A stretch of DNA of 64,000 bases from Thiorhodovibrio frisius. GTDB taxonomy: Bacteria; Pseudomonadota; Gammaproteobacteria; Chromatiales; Chromatiaceae. Below are positions 30,701 through 38,918 of this stretch, in pieces. Both the position numbers and the translations under genes were made by a program. Positions within the stretch are counted from its first letter, which is position 1. Each line of letters starts with the position of its first letter. The notes beneath the pieces were generated by a model. That model was not told where the DNA came from. It saw nothing but the letters and a program-made list of their open reading frames with translations, and ran no database searches. The DNA lies in contig NZ_CP121471.1 in the NCBI RefSeq assembly GCF_033954835.1, positions 3,156,501 to 3,220,500 of the forward strand. Reading direction: 5' to 3'.

Positions 30701-31203
30701 GCATTGGCGACACCACCGGCATGGTCACCCGCATTCAGATCCGCGCCACCACCATCCGCAACTGGGACAAACAGGAACTTCTGGTACCCAACAAAGAGTT
30801 CATCACCGGGCGTCTGCTCAACTGGAGCCTGACCGACACAATCAACCGCATGACCATGGTCGTTGGCGCCGAATACGGCTGCGATACGCGCAAGGCCCTG
30901 GCGCTGATGGCCGAGGCCGCCGCCGAGAACCCGCGCGTACTCGAAGACCCGGCGCCTCTGGTTACCTTCGATAACTTTGGCGACAACTCACTCACGCTGG
31001 CGCTGCGCTATTATCTTGGCGCACTCGACTGCCGGCTATCAGTCACCTCCGAGTTGCACCAGGCCATCGATGACAAATTCCGCGCCGCCGGCATCGGCAT
31101 CGCTTTCCCGCAGCGGGATATTCATTTGCATGCGAATGACCCCATCCCGGTGTCCGTGCAACAGGCGTTGGACCCCATGACGCCACATCCGCCCGGCGCA
31201 TGA
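27727..31203 (+). CDS. MscK/KefA-like mechanosensitive channel protein
   Basis: A 1158-residue inner-membrane channel, close to the length of E. coli MscK. A signal peptide ends at about residue 45 (SPVAAQEA). A long periplasmic coiled coil covers about residues 55-480. Roughly eleven membrane helices follow, and the MscS core is near residues 930-1140 (LQEIVANFISGLIILFERPI, then RVGDVVSI). It should protect against osmotic lysis. The ATG at 27727 lies inside a repeat and has no clear ribosome-binding site, but no better start precedes the signal peptide. It ends 15 bases before a convergent gene. Together with 2509-5289 the window has two long MscS-type proteins of different sequence. Confidence 0.92.
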   Translation: MTFTQRLIPPATWQTALVRSHPILSLAVLISLLAMLVGLSPVAAQEATEQTGPTTPTIESTLTPDLIESKIKEVQSSSTLEPEAAKRIIEQYRGALSNLEEIKVFESQATNFRKAIAQAPLDSAALREQAAQRLAQESPAKPLAPNATLSQVEQQLAQQLAEIAAVEALLAELDKILDANTKEPARARKRISEANRELDNVNAEITSNDDSLLNPIEAQARRWALETRRDRLRAEILMLDQQLLSVSARSDLNLARRDLAEQALAESRQRRALLENEADRLRHIEASRVESETAEAQRNLADAHPLVRELARENADLSAAISDLTERLDQLDERQSERDASRRQIEEAFRSARQRLEAVGLSRTLGQSLVTQYRQLPDLAALRKASAENADRIAEASLNLVRYRDQLRRDNAWEQRADDAIAKLPAAERSALKQRLRDQVARRNDLLRRLIGIEESYLRGVTELDDNTRALMRIVRDYRDFLSERLLWVRSVVPISQQSFADFPAALAWLTAPAHWQSVAGILQHEAKVSPWLWLGLPAVLVLFWKGPALRRRVRATGEPLRRVSSDKFSYTTKALGLTLLLALPWSLLLALIGMRLEFSTMATPFSMAIGSALAAVGIGFYYLRAFHLLCMRGGIADRHFRWSSHTIRLLRVNFGWAILILPPLGLIAGATVLHPDAAFSGTLGRLALVALILTLAVFTVRLTNPANGVFRPFLLAHPESWFSRLRLLWFGALIAVPVLLAFLALAGYLYTAGILLDYLISELWLILSLVLVHQLVVRWLILTRRSLALRAALDQQATSPTDTAAEPPTEIAKPPNKTVDLAALDEQTRRLINSMILIAGAVGFWLIWSDALPAFGLLDNITLWRYTATVDGMETRVPVTLADLGRLLLIVSIAFIAGRNLPALLEIILLRHTAISSGMRYTIITLTAYSITAAGVLLVFGTLGLSWSQVQWLVAALSVGIGFGLQEIVANFISGLIILFERPIRVGDVVSIGDTTGMVTRIQIRATTIRNWDKQELLVPNKEFITGRLLNWSLTDTINRMTMVVGAEYGCDTRKALALMAEAAAENPRVLEDPAPLVTFDNFGDNSLTLALRYYLGALDCRLSVTSELHQAIDDKFRAAGIGIAFPQRDIHLHANDPIPVSVQQALDPMTPHPPGA

Positions 31204-31218
31204 ATCGACTGTTTCAGG

Positions 31219-32079
31219 CTACCGCCGCAGCCTTGCTCGCTGAAGACTCTCTCCGGTGCAGTCGATCAGATACAGGCGATTCCAGCCCTTTCCGGTCACA
31301 TACAACCGCTGCTGCGCGGCATCCCAGGCGATGCCGTTGAGCACAAATTCCGTTCCACTCTGACCGCTGCGCCGCACGACCTCGCTCATGTCCAACCACA
31401 GGCGCACCGCGCCCGTGACAGGATCGATCGCGGCGATGCGATGGCTGCGCCAGATATTGGCCAGCAGCAGCCCACCCGCCCATTCAAGCTCGTTGAGCTG
31501 GCGCACGGGCACTCCAGCGTCGGTCACCGTCAGCGTCCGCTGCGACTTGAATGTTTTGGGATCGCGAAAAGTCAGGTTCGCGCTGCCATCGCTGGTGACC
31601 ACGCGCTGGCCACGGCAGGCGATGCCCCAGCCCTGGCCCTGGTAGCGAAACTCACCGATCTTGGCCAAAGTGTCCGGCTCATAGCGCAAAGCCAGGCCAC
31701 TGGTCCAGGTCAGCTGTACCACCTCGTCCCCGCACAGATCAGCTCCCTCGGCAAAGATATGTGGCGGCAGCCGGTGGACCAGAATCTGCTGGCCGCTGTC
31801 AGGCTCTGTGATCAACAGACGCGACTGACCGCGCAACCCCGCGCTCTCGTAAAAAAGTCCCCGGTGCAAAAAAAGCCCCTGGGTGAAAACGCCTGTATCA
31901 TGGGGCAGCTCGCCGAGGATGGTCGGCGCCACAACCGGTGCCCTTTCGGCCAAAACCGAACTGGCCAGCAGTGCATTGACCAGAACGGCACCGGCCAAAG
32001 CAGTCAGCCATGCGCTCAGGGTGCAAAAAAATGCAACCACGCGCAGCATTGCACAACGCGCGCGACAGTCGGTTCTCAT
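31219..32079 (-). CDS. Glutaminyl-peptide cyclotransferase, plant-type beta-propeller
   Basis: A 286-residue exported enzyme expected to cyclise N-terminal glutamine to pyroglutamate. A long signal/anchor segment covers about residues 11-44 (ALAGAVLVNALLASSVLAE). The mature part shows family blocks HDTGVFTQGLFLHRGLFYES, LTWTSGLALRYE, GWGIACRG, LNELEWAGGLLLANIW and VLNGIAWDAAQQRLYVTGK. These match the plant/bacterial glutamine cyclotransferase propeller, unrelated to the mammalian enzyme. A second possible ATG is at 32049. It converges on the MscK-like gene. Its natural substrate is unknown, presumably periplasmic or secreted peptides. Confidence 0.9.
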   Translation of the reverse strand: MRTDCRARCAMLRVVAFFCTLSAWLTALAGAVLVNALLASSVLAERAPVVAPTILGELPHDTGVFTQGLFLHRGLFYESAGLRGQSRLLITEPDSGQQILVHRLPPHIFAEGADLCGDEVVQLTWTSGLALRYEPDTLAKIGEFRYQGQGWGIACRGQRVVTSDGSANLTFRDPKTFKSQRTLTVTDAGVPVRQLNELEWAGGLLLANIWRSHRIAAIDPVTGAVRLWLDMSEVVRRSGQSGTEFVLNGIAWDAAQQRLYVTGKGWNRLYLIDCTGESLQRARLRR

Positions 32080-32138
32080 CGGATTGGTGCTTGTAATACG
32101 GACTTGGCTCAGGCTTGTGCGAGGTCAGTGCCGAGCGA

Positions 32139-33239
32139 CTATACCACCCGTCCGCGTCCACCGCGCTTGGCCTGATAAAGCGCCTCATCGGCGGCTTGCA
32201 GGAGTTCCTGACCGGAGCGGACGATATCTTCGGTGAGTTGGTTGTGCTCCAGTGTGCCGGCGCCAATGGACAGTCCAACCGGGATGCCGATGCCGTCTTC
32301 AATTTGCACCGGGTCGGTGCTGATGATGACCCTGATGCGCTCGCCCATGCTGCGAGCATCGTCATAGCTGGTGGCAGGCAGCACCAAGGCCAGTTCGTCC
32401 CCACCGAAGCGCGCAGCAATATCTCCCCCCCTGAGCGTGGACAGCAGCCGGCGAGCGACTTCCCTCAGCACGGCATCACCAGCACTGTGGCCGTGTTGGT
32501 CGTTGATCTGTTTGAACAGGTCAAGATCGATGAACAGGCACGACAGTGGCTGGTGGTTGCGCCGCGCGCGATCAACCTCAGCATGCAGCCGCTGCTCGAG
32601 CGAGCGACGGTTGTGCAGGCCGGTTAAAGGATCGGTCAAGCCGCCAAGTTCCAGGCGCGCGCCATTGATGGCATTTTCAAGGCACACCGAGCAGATGGCC
32701 GCAAGCCTAGCCAGCGCATGGGTTTGAAGCTCCGGTCCATAGCGCTCGGCATCGCAACTGCCGAGACCGAGCAGGCCGAAAAACCGTTGATCGCGCACCA
32801 GCGGCAGCAACGCGACACTGCGAATCGGCCCATCAGGCTCGAACAGTGGCGGGAGGCCGGCGGCATCAAGGGTTGTCAACCGGGGTTCACCCAAGTGCTG
32901 GAGACTTTCTGGCGGCTGTTCAAACAGCACATCTTGAGGCACTTGGGCATCGATGGATTCGAGCAGACTGCGAATGCGCCGGTCTGCGTCCGGAAGTAGC
33001 AGGCGCGTCTGGTCGATATCCAGGCGTGCGCGCATGTCGCCAGTCATGCTCACGAGTAGCTGCTCGAGCGAGGCAATGCCAAGCAGTACCATCTCCCATT
33101 CCTGCAAACGCTGGAACAGGGCCTCGGTTTGCATTGCACAATCGCGCAATTCCTCAAGTCGCGCCTTCAGCCGGATGTTTTCCGAGTCGAGCTGGCAATA
33201 CTCGCAGACACGCATGTTCTGCAGGGCTACGGCTGTCAT
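32139..33239 (-). CDS. GAF-like sensor diguanylate cyclase with GGDEL active-site variant
   Basis: A 366-residue soluble protein. The ATG at 33239 is chosen because GGGAG lies 9 bases upstream; longer frames have no such site. The N-terminus (EYCQLDSENIRLKARLEELR) forms a coiled coil, followed by a GAF/DUF484-like domain at about residues 70-190. The C-terminal GGDEF domain has the motif GGDEL (residues 279-283), with Leu in place of Phe. RGGD sits five residues upstream as a plausible inhibitory site. The metal and catalytic Asp/Glu are kept, so activity is likely but not certain. It is divergent from an alpha/beta hydrolase gene. Confidence 0.88.
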   Translation of the reverse strand: MTAVALQNMRVCEYCQLDSENIRLKARLEELRDCAMQTEALFQRLQEWEMVLLGIASLEQLLVSMTGDMRARLDIDQTRLLLPDADRRIRSLLESIDAQVPQDVLFEQPPESLQHLGEPRLTTLDAAGLPPLFEPDGPIRSVALLPLVRDQRFFGLLGLGSCDAERYGPELQTHALARLAAICSVCLENAINGARLELGGLTDPLTGLHNRRSLEQRLHAEVDRARRNHQPLSCLFIDLDLFKQINDQHGHSAGDAVLREVARRLLSTLRGGDIAARFGGDELALVLPATSYDDARSMGERIRVIISTDPVQIEDGIGIPVGLSIGAGTLEHNQLTEDIVRSGQELLQAADEALYQAKRGGRGRVV

Positions 33240-33415
33240 GTCATCAAACTCCCTGTACCAGAGTACCTGAGTCGCAGCATAGGCCATCCTTTGCAGGCTG
33301 CCAACACGCACAGCTTGCAAAACGCGAACCAGCGCACAATCAAGGTATACTCGCGTCTGTGCGAGCGAATTTTCTCTTAAAACCTCCTCGCTCCAGTCAC
33401 TCAATGGAGATTGTC

Positions 33416-34354
33416 ATGCAAGTGTTACTCGGGCAACGCCCCTTTGGCCTCTTAAACGCAGCACCAACCAAACCCGCTCGCGCGTCGTCAGACCTGCCCG
33501 ATGCGCTGGACGCCCCACGGGCACGCTTCACAAGCCATGGCCTGCCGGAACTCAATTATTATGTCGACGGCCCGAGCGATGCCGAGCCCGTGCTGCTGCT
33601 GCACAGCATCAATGCCGCTCCCAGCGCTTTCGAGATGAAACCCCTGTTCGATCACTACCGTGCCAACCGGCGCGTTTATGCGCTCGAGTTACCCGGATTC
33701 GGCATGTCTGATCGCAGCGACAGAATCTACTCGCCCGAACTCTATGCTGATGTCATTAGCACCTTTCTAACCGAGGTGGTGCGCGCGCCAGCTGATGTCA
33801 TCGCCTATTCCCTGAGTTGTGAATTCGCCGCCCGCGCGGCCTTGCAGGCATCTGCGGCCTTCCGCTGCTTGGTGCTGCTCTCCCCCACCGGATTCTCTCC
33901 TCGGCGCTTGCCAAGTGCCAAGACTGGCAAGCTTCTACACCGGCTGTTTAGTCTGCCTGGCTTGGGTTCGGCAGTCTATGCGCTGGTGACCACCCGCCCG
34001 AGCGTGCGCTACTTTATGAAGCTAAGCTTCGTCACTACACCGCCCAAGGAACTGATCGACTACGCTTATGCCACCGCGCATCAGCCAGGCGCGCGCCATG
34101 CACCTTTTTACTTTTTGTCTGGACAACTGTTCACCCATAACCCAGTCGAGCAACTCTATGGCAAGCTCAAGCAGCCAGTGCTGGTCATTCATGATCGCGA
34201 TGCCAATGTCAGCTTCGACCTGCTGCCCGCCCTGCTCGAACGCCAGAGCAACTGGCAGCTGACCCGGGTCGAGCCCACCCTGGGGATGCCGCAATGGGAA
34301 CAACCGCAGAAAACAATCGCCGCCATTGATGCCTTCTGGCAGCACCAGGCCTGA
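33416..34354 (+). CDS. Alpha/beta hydrolase with atypical nucleophile elbow
   Basis: A 312-residue alpha/beta-hydrolase-fold protein. The ATG at 33416 has GGAG 7 bases upstream; an in-frame ATG lies at 33404. The oxyanion region is LLLHSINAAPSAFEM, then VYALELPGFGMSDRSD. The expected nucleophile elbow reads DVIAYSLSCEF, that is A-x-S-x-S instead of G-x-S-x-G. VLVIHDRDANV supplies the likely acid, while a C-terminal catalytic His is not obvious. The substrate is unknown. It precedes menF, with a fold-back element between, but a menaquinone role is not needed because menH is present at 41048. Confidence 0.8.
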   Translation: MQVLLGQRPFGLLNAAPTKPARASSDLPDALDAPRARFTSHGLPELNYYVDGPSDAEPVLLLHSINAAPSAFEMKPLFDHYRANRRVYALELPGFGMSDRSDRIYSPELYADVISTFLTEVVRAPADVIAYSLSCEFAARAALQASAAFRCLVLLSPTGFSPRRLPSAKTGKLLHRLFSLPGLGSAVYALVTTRPSVRYFMKLSFVTTPPKELIDYAYATAHQPGARHAPFYFLSGQLFTHNPVEQLYGKLKQPVLVIHDRDANVSFDLLPALLERQSNWQLTRVEPTLGMPQWEQPQKTIAAIDAFWQHQA

Positions 34355-34381
34355 AGTATCGCTTTAGCAAATGCGTTTTCT

Positions 34382-34457
34382 GTTTTGGGCCGGGTTGCTG
34401 TTACGGGGTCTCGGCTGTAGGGTTCTCGCCGCCCCTGAGCGCTGCCCGGTCCAAAAC
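34382..34457. repeat. Fold-back element before menF (diverged relative of 11091-11207)
   Basis: GTTTTGGGCCGGG at 34382-34394 pairs with CCCGGTCCAAAAC at 34445-34457 (12 of 13). The ends and the following AGCCGAAA match the element before hsdR, while the interior differs. It ends 14 bases before the menF start. Confidence 0.65.
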
Positions 34458-34471
34458 AAGCCGAAAAGTCC

Positions 34472-36061
34472 ATGTCCGCCGGGTATAATGGCGGCGATAT
34501 CCTGCCATTCACTCAATCCCTGCTACCAGCCGACGGTTATTCTTGCGTGGAATCCTTTCAGCTCAACACCGATAACGCCCGCCCGGCACCCAGCCATCTG
34601 GCTTCGACGACCGAGGGCGTTCACGCTGACTGGACACCCTCGGCCAGAGACGTCATCAAGACGCTGCGGGACCGGCTGGCGGCAGAGATGGCCCGCCTGC
34701 CGCTCGGGCGGCATGAGGCGACCGCCAATGCGTTGACCTCGCTCATTCTCCCGCTGCCACAGCGCCCTACCGCCATAGCCCAACTACCGGGGGCGCAGTT
34801 TCAGTTCCTGCATCCCCAAGGTGAGAGTCTGCGCGCCGGCTATGGCCAGGCATTGCACTGGGAGGCACAGGGACCACAACGCCTGTCCGAGCTGGCTCGG
34901 ATCACGCACGACTGGCCGCATTGCTGGGAGCAACTCGACCCTGGCGCGACAGGTCTCAAGGCTTTTGCCATGCTCGGCTTTGCCGCCGCCCCCAACCCTG
35001 TCACGCACCCCATCACGCCGCCCGTCCCGCCTGAAAACGCTAACGATGACCTGCCCAATGCGCTACTGTGGGTGCCAGATATTGCTCTGCGCCAAACCGC
35101 AGAACAGGCGGCGCTGATTTTCACGGCACCGCAGAGGCAAACGCGCACGTTCGTCCAGGCACGCTGGCATGCATTGCTTGAAGCACTCATCCCGCGCCTG
35201 TTCCCCCCGCCGCGCCGCCCGGCGCTGGTCACACGCGTACTGGGCGATAGCGCCGAACCAGAAGCGACCGAATGGACCCGTCTGGTCGAGCTTGCGCTAG
35301 CGCGCATCCAGGCCGGCGATTTGCAGAAGGTGGTCCTGTCGCGCCGGCTAAAGGTAAGCGGCAGCCGGTCTTTTGATATCGCACGGCTGCTCGATGTGCT
35401 AGCGGCTGTGTTTCCCTCCTGTCAAATCATCAATCTGCGCCACCACGGCAGCAGCTTTGTTGCCGCCACGCCAGAACGTCTGCTGCATCTGCGCAACGGG
35501 CGCCTTGCGGTCGATGCCATTGCCGGCACCACCGAACACTGCGATTGCGAGGACCGCAACCTGGCGCTGGGCCAAGAATTACTGCGCTCGGAGAAAAACC
35601 TGCGCGAACATGGCTTTGTCGTCGATGCCGTCGCCCGGGCGCTGACCCCCTTCTGCCGATCAATCCATGTCCCCACGCAGCCCGAGCTCATGCGACTGCG
35701 CAACGCGCAGCATCTGTGGAGCCCCATTACCGCTGAAATCGACCCCGGCACGGATTTCTTTGACCTCGCTGATCGGCTCCACCCGACACCCGCCACAAAC
35801 GGTCAGCCCCGGCTTGCAGCGCACCACTGGCTACGCGAGCACGAGCCTTTCTCTCGCGGCTGGTATACCGGAGCGGCCGGCTTCATTGAGCCCGGCACCG
35901 GCGGCGAACTCTGGGTGCTACTGCGCTGCGCGCGCATCCGTGGCAAAGCGGCCGAGCTTCATGCGGGCGCGGGCATTGTCGCCGGTTCCGACCCGCAGGC
36001 GGAATGGGAGGAGACCGAGGCCAAACTCGCGGCCATGCTGACGGCCCTACGCTTCGCGTGA
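34472..36061 (+). CDS. menF: Isochorismate synthase, menaquinone pathway
   Basis: Converts chorismate to isochorismate, the first committed step of menaquinone synthesis. It has 529 residues; the N-terminal third is variable and Pro-rich. The C-terminal chorismate-binding domain shows KVVLSRRLKV near residue 289, FVAATPERLL near 330, DAIAGTT near 348 and the signature LHPTPATNG near 435. GWYTGAAGF and AGAGIVAGSDP complete it. The exact start is uncertain; the ATG at 34472 is close to a repeat and a GTG lies 25 codons later. Its stop overlaps the menD GTG start, and the neighbours favour MenF over a salicylate or siderophore enzyme. Confidence 0.93.
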   Translation: MSAGYNGGDILPFTQSLLPADGYSCVESFQLNTDNARPAPSHLASTTEGVHADWTPSARDVIKTLRDRLAAEMARLPLGRHEATANALTSLILPLPQRPTAIAQLPGAQFQFLHPQGESLRAGYGQALHWEAQGPQRLSELARITHDWPHCWEQLDPGATGLKAFAMLGFAAAPNPVTHPITPPVPPENANDDLPNALLWVPDIALRQTAEQAALIFTAPQRQTRTFVQARWHALLEALIPRLFPPPRRPALVTRVLGDSAEPEATEWTRLVELALARIQAGDLQKVVLSRRLKVSGSRSFDIARLLDVLAAVFPSCQIINLRHHGSSFVAATPERLLHLRNGRLAVDAIAGTTEHCDCEDRNLALGQELLRSEKNLREHGFVVDAVARALTPFCRSIHVPTQPELMRLRNAQHLWSPITAEIDPGTDFFDLADRLHPTPATNGQPRLAAHHWLREHEPFSRGWYTGAAGFIEPGTGGELWVLLRCARIRGKAAELHAGAGIVAGSDPQAEWEETEAKLAAMLTALRFA

Positions 36062-37827
36062 GCACCAATTCGGCGCCTTGGAACCAAGACATCGGCTGCC
36101 TCAATCTGCGCTGGTCGCAGGCGTTGCTCGATGGGCTGATTCAGGGTGGGCTGCGGCGGCTGGTGCTGTCGCCCGGTTCGCGCTCCACCCCGGTGGTGCT
36201 GGCCGCACAGAGACGCTCTGAACTACTTCTAACACCCATTCTGGATGAGCGCAGCGCAGCCTTTTTCGCGCTCGGCCTCGCGCGTGCCAGCGCCGAACCT
36301 GTTGCTTTGCTTGCCACCTCGGGCAGCGCGCCAGCGCACTGGTATCCGGCGGTCATTGAGGCCGCCCACTGGGGGCTGCCGCTGCTGCTGCTCTCAGCCG
36401 ACCGCCCGCCGCTATTGCGCCACACGGGCGCCAACCAGACCATCGACCAGACGCGCCTGTTTGGCCCCTTTGTGCACGAGTTTCATGATCCCGGCCGGCC
36501 AAGTGCCGATGCCAGCAGCCTGAAGGCGCTGCGCAACCTGGGTTTGCGCGCTGCTCTGCGCAGCCAGGAGCCGACAAAAGGCCCAATACAGATTAATCTG
36601 CCGTTCGATGAACCACTGGTGCCGGCGGGTGACTGTCCACCCTGGGAGCCTCTGTCAACAAGCACGCAATTCCCTGCCCGCACGGTCACCGCCGATACCG
36701 CCTGGCCATCCTCTTGGCCGAGTGCCGGCGCTGGAGATCAGACAAGTCTCAAACTGCCATCGGGCAAGGGGCTGATCGTCTGTGGACCTGCCAGCGCGGC
36801 CAGTGCCGAGGAGGCCAATGCCATTGTGTCGGGCGCCGTGCGGCTTGGTCTGCCCCTGCTGGCCGATCCGCTCTCGGGCCTGCGCTTTGCGCATCCGTCG
36901 GATGGGGGCACGCAATTCTTCGTCAGTCGTCATTACGACGCCCTGCTGCGCAATACAGATACCGCCGCCTTGCTAAAACCCGATTGGGTATTGCGCCTTG
37001 GGCTCGCTTGCGTCTCCAAAACCCTCGGTCAATGGCTCACGGATGTACCGACCTGGCTGGTCACGAATGGCGAGCGCTGGTGCGATCCGAGCCATGACGC
37101 CTGCGGACTGATCCAGGCAACACCAAAAACACTGGCTAGCACTCTGGCCAATCTGTTTGGCACCAGCGCCCCCCCTGCCGACTGGTGGGAGCGCTGGCGA
37201 AATGCCGAACAAGCTACCCGCGCACTTGCCGATAGGCATTTGCAAGACGGCCCCTGGTGCGAAGCCCAATTGATACAGCAATTGCTGCAAGCCATTCCGC
37301 CCGGCGAGGGTCTGCTGTGCGCCAATTCCCTGCCAATCCGCCAGCTCGATACCTGGTCCTACCCACGCCAGCAGCCGGTTTGGGTGTTCGGCAATCGCGG
37401 CGTCAGCGGCATCGACGGCCAGCTCTCGACCCTGGCTGGGTTGAATGCCGCCGGCACGCCCACTTGGGGGCTCCTCGGCGACCTGTCCTTCTGCCATGAT
37501 CTGAGCGGACTGCTGCTGATCGGCGAGCTGAAACGTCCGGTGATTGTCATCAACAACGGCGGCGGGCGTATTTTCGACTACTTGCCCCAGCACGGCTTAC
37601 CAGAGTTCGAGCGCTACTGGCGCACCCCGGTGACACCAGACCTGGCCGAGCTGGCCCGCCCCTTCGGCCTGCGCCACCAGCGAGTCCGGGACAGTCAAGG
37701 CTTTGCCGCAGCCCTAAACTCCACTGCCGAAGCTTGTCTGATTGAAGTCCTGATCGACGCGGAGCAAAGCCGCCAGTTTCATCTTGCATTCTGGCAAGCG
37801 GTGGCGCGGACAGCTCTCAGCAGTTAG
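36058..37827 (+). CDS. menD: SEPHCHC synthase MenD
   Basis: Thiamine-diphosphate enzyme that joins 2-oxoglutarate and isochorismate. It has 589 residues from the GTG at 36058, which overlaps the menF stop in GTGA. The N-terminal domain has the catalytic-Glu block DERSAAFFALGLARA near residue 65 and the substrate block SPGSRSTP near residue 39. The C-terminal cofactor site runs from GDLSFCHDL to INNGGGRIFDYLP (near residues 477-507), the ThDP/Mg motif. All hallmarks are present. Cytoplasmic. The next gene, menB, starts about 220 bases later, so it could have its own promoter. Confidence 0.96.
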   Translation: MSTNSAPWNQDIGCLNLRWSQALLDGLIQGGLRRLVLSPGSRSTPVVLAAQRRSELLLTPILDERSAAFFALGLARASAEPVALLATSGSAPAHWYPAVIEAAHWGLPLLLLSADRPPLLRHTGANQTIDQTRLFGPFVHEFHDPGRPSADASSLKALRNLGLRAALRSQEPTKGPIQINLPFDEPLVPAGDCPPWEPLSTSTQFPARTVTADTAWPSSWPSAGAGDQTSLKLPSGKGLIVCGPASAASAEEANAIVSGAVRLGLPLLADPLSGLRFAHPSDGGTQFFVSRHYDALLRNTDTAALLKPDWVLRLGLACVSKTLGQWLTDVPTWLVTNGERWCDPSHDACGLIQATPKTLASTLANLFGTSAPPADWWERWRNAEQATRALADRHLQDGPWCEAQLIQQLLQAIPPGEGLLCANSLPIRQLDTWSYPRQQPVWVFGNRGVSGIDGQLSTLAGLNAAGTPTWGLLGDLSFCHDLSGLLLIGELKRPVIVINNGGGRIFDYLPQHGLPEFERYWRTPVTPDLAELARPFGLRHQRVRDSQGFAAALNSTAEACLIEVLIDAEQSRQFHLAFWQAVARTALSS

Positions 37828-38045
37828 CTTGGGCGAGACGCGGGGATGACTGACAATCAAACCCCCTCTTTTGGGCTAGAATCGCAAGATAATTCGCGAA
37901 GAGGGGAAGTCAGTTCGCCACAACAAGCCTGCCGTTGGGCGATTTGTTAAAAAAAGAAACCGCCCAAAATGGACCATGGCCAACCCGCCAAGATTCAGAT
38001 CCAACATCCAATGCCCAAAAACCCAACCTCCAAAAGAGCCAAGCC

Positions 38046-38915
38046 TTGACCACCCATCGCCATCCCGACCCCCATGAGGCCAATCCCGCGTCCGCTGTTG
38101 CCTGGCAGCAGCCAGAGGGGCTCGGCTACCAAGACATCCTCTACCACCAGGCCGAGGGCATCGCCAAGCTGACCATCAACCGGCCCGAGGTGCGCAACGC
38201 CTTTCGGCCCGAGACCGTCCGCGAGTTGATCGATGCCTTTCACCGCGCCCATCATGACCCGGCCATTGGCGTCATCATCCTGACTGGCGCGGGGGAACTG
38301 GCATTTTGCTCAGGCGGCGATCAGCGCATTCGCGGCGAGGGTGGCTATCGCGACAACAGCGGAGCCGAACACTTAAACGTGCTTGATCTACAGCGCCAGA
38401 TCCGCACCCTGCCCAAGCCGGTGGTGGCCATGGTGGCCGGTTATGCCATCGGCGGTGGTCACGTCCTGCACCTGGTCTGTGATCTAACCATTGCTGCTGA
38501 AAATGCCCGCTTCGGGCAGACCGGGCCCAAGGTCGGCTCCTTCGATGCGGGCTTTGGCGCCGGACTGATGGCGCGCAATGTTGGCATCAAGAAAGCAAAG
38601 GAAATCTGGTTTCTGTGTCGCCAGTACGACGCGCACGAGGCTCTGGCCATGGGGCTGGTGAATGCCGTCGTGCCGCTAGGCGAGCTTGAAGCCGTCACTC
38701 TCGAGTGGTGCCGGCAGATGCTGCGCCATTCGCCGACCGCGCTGCGGGTGCTCAAGGCCGCTTTCAACGCCGACACCGATGGCCTGGCCGGTATTCAGGA
38801 ACTGGCCGGCAATGCCACCGGACTCTACTATCAAACGCCCGAGGCGCAGGAAGGCCGCAATGCCTACCTGGAAAAACGTCCGCCGGATTTCTCCCGCTTT
38901 CCTCGTCGAGCCTAA
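38046..38915 (+). CDS. menB: 1,4-Dihydroxy-2-naphthoyl-CoA synthase
   Basis: Crotonase-family enzyme that closes the naphthoquinone ring from o-succinylbenzoyl-CoA. The core has [17 protein letters not shown], the signature [35 protein letters not shown] and the C-terminal [12 protein letters not shown] tail. There is no in-frame ATG before the conserved core. TTG at 38046 gives 289 residues, close to the family norm of about 285. Another TTG at 37935 would add 37 low-complexity residues. It is followed by menA after three bases. Assignment as MenB rather than another crotonase is secure from the SGGDQ..RG..GY motif. Confidence 0.95.
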   Translation: MTTHRHPDPHEANPASAVAWQQPEGLGYQDILYHQAEGIAKLTINRPEVRNAFRPETVRELIDAFHRAHHDPAIGVIILTGAGELAFCSGGDQRIRGEGGYRDNSGAEHLNVLDLQRQIRTLPKPVVAMVAGYAIGGGHVLHLVCDLTIAAENARFGQTGPKVGSFDAGFGAGLMARNVGIKKAKEIWFLCRQYDAHEALAMGLVNAVVPLGELEAVTLEWCRQMLRHSPTALRVLKAAFNADTDGLAGIQELAGNATGLYYQTPEAQEGRNAYLEKRPPDFSRFPRRA

Positions 38916-38918
38916 GCT

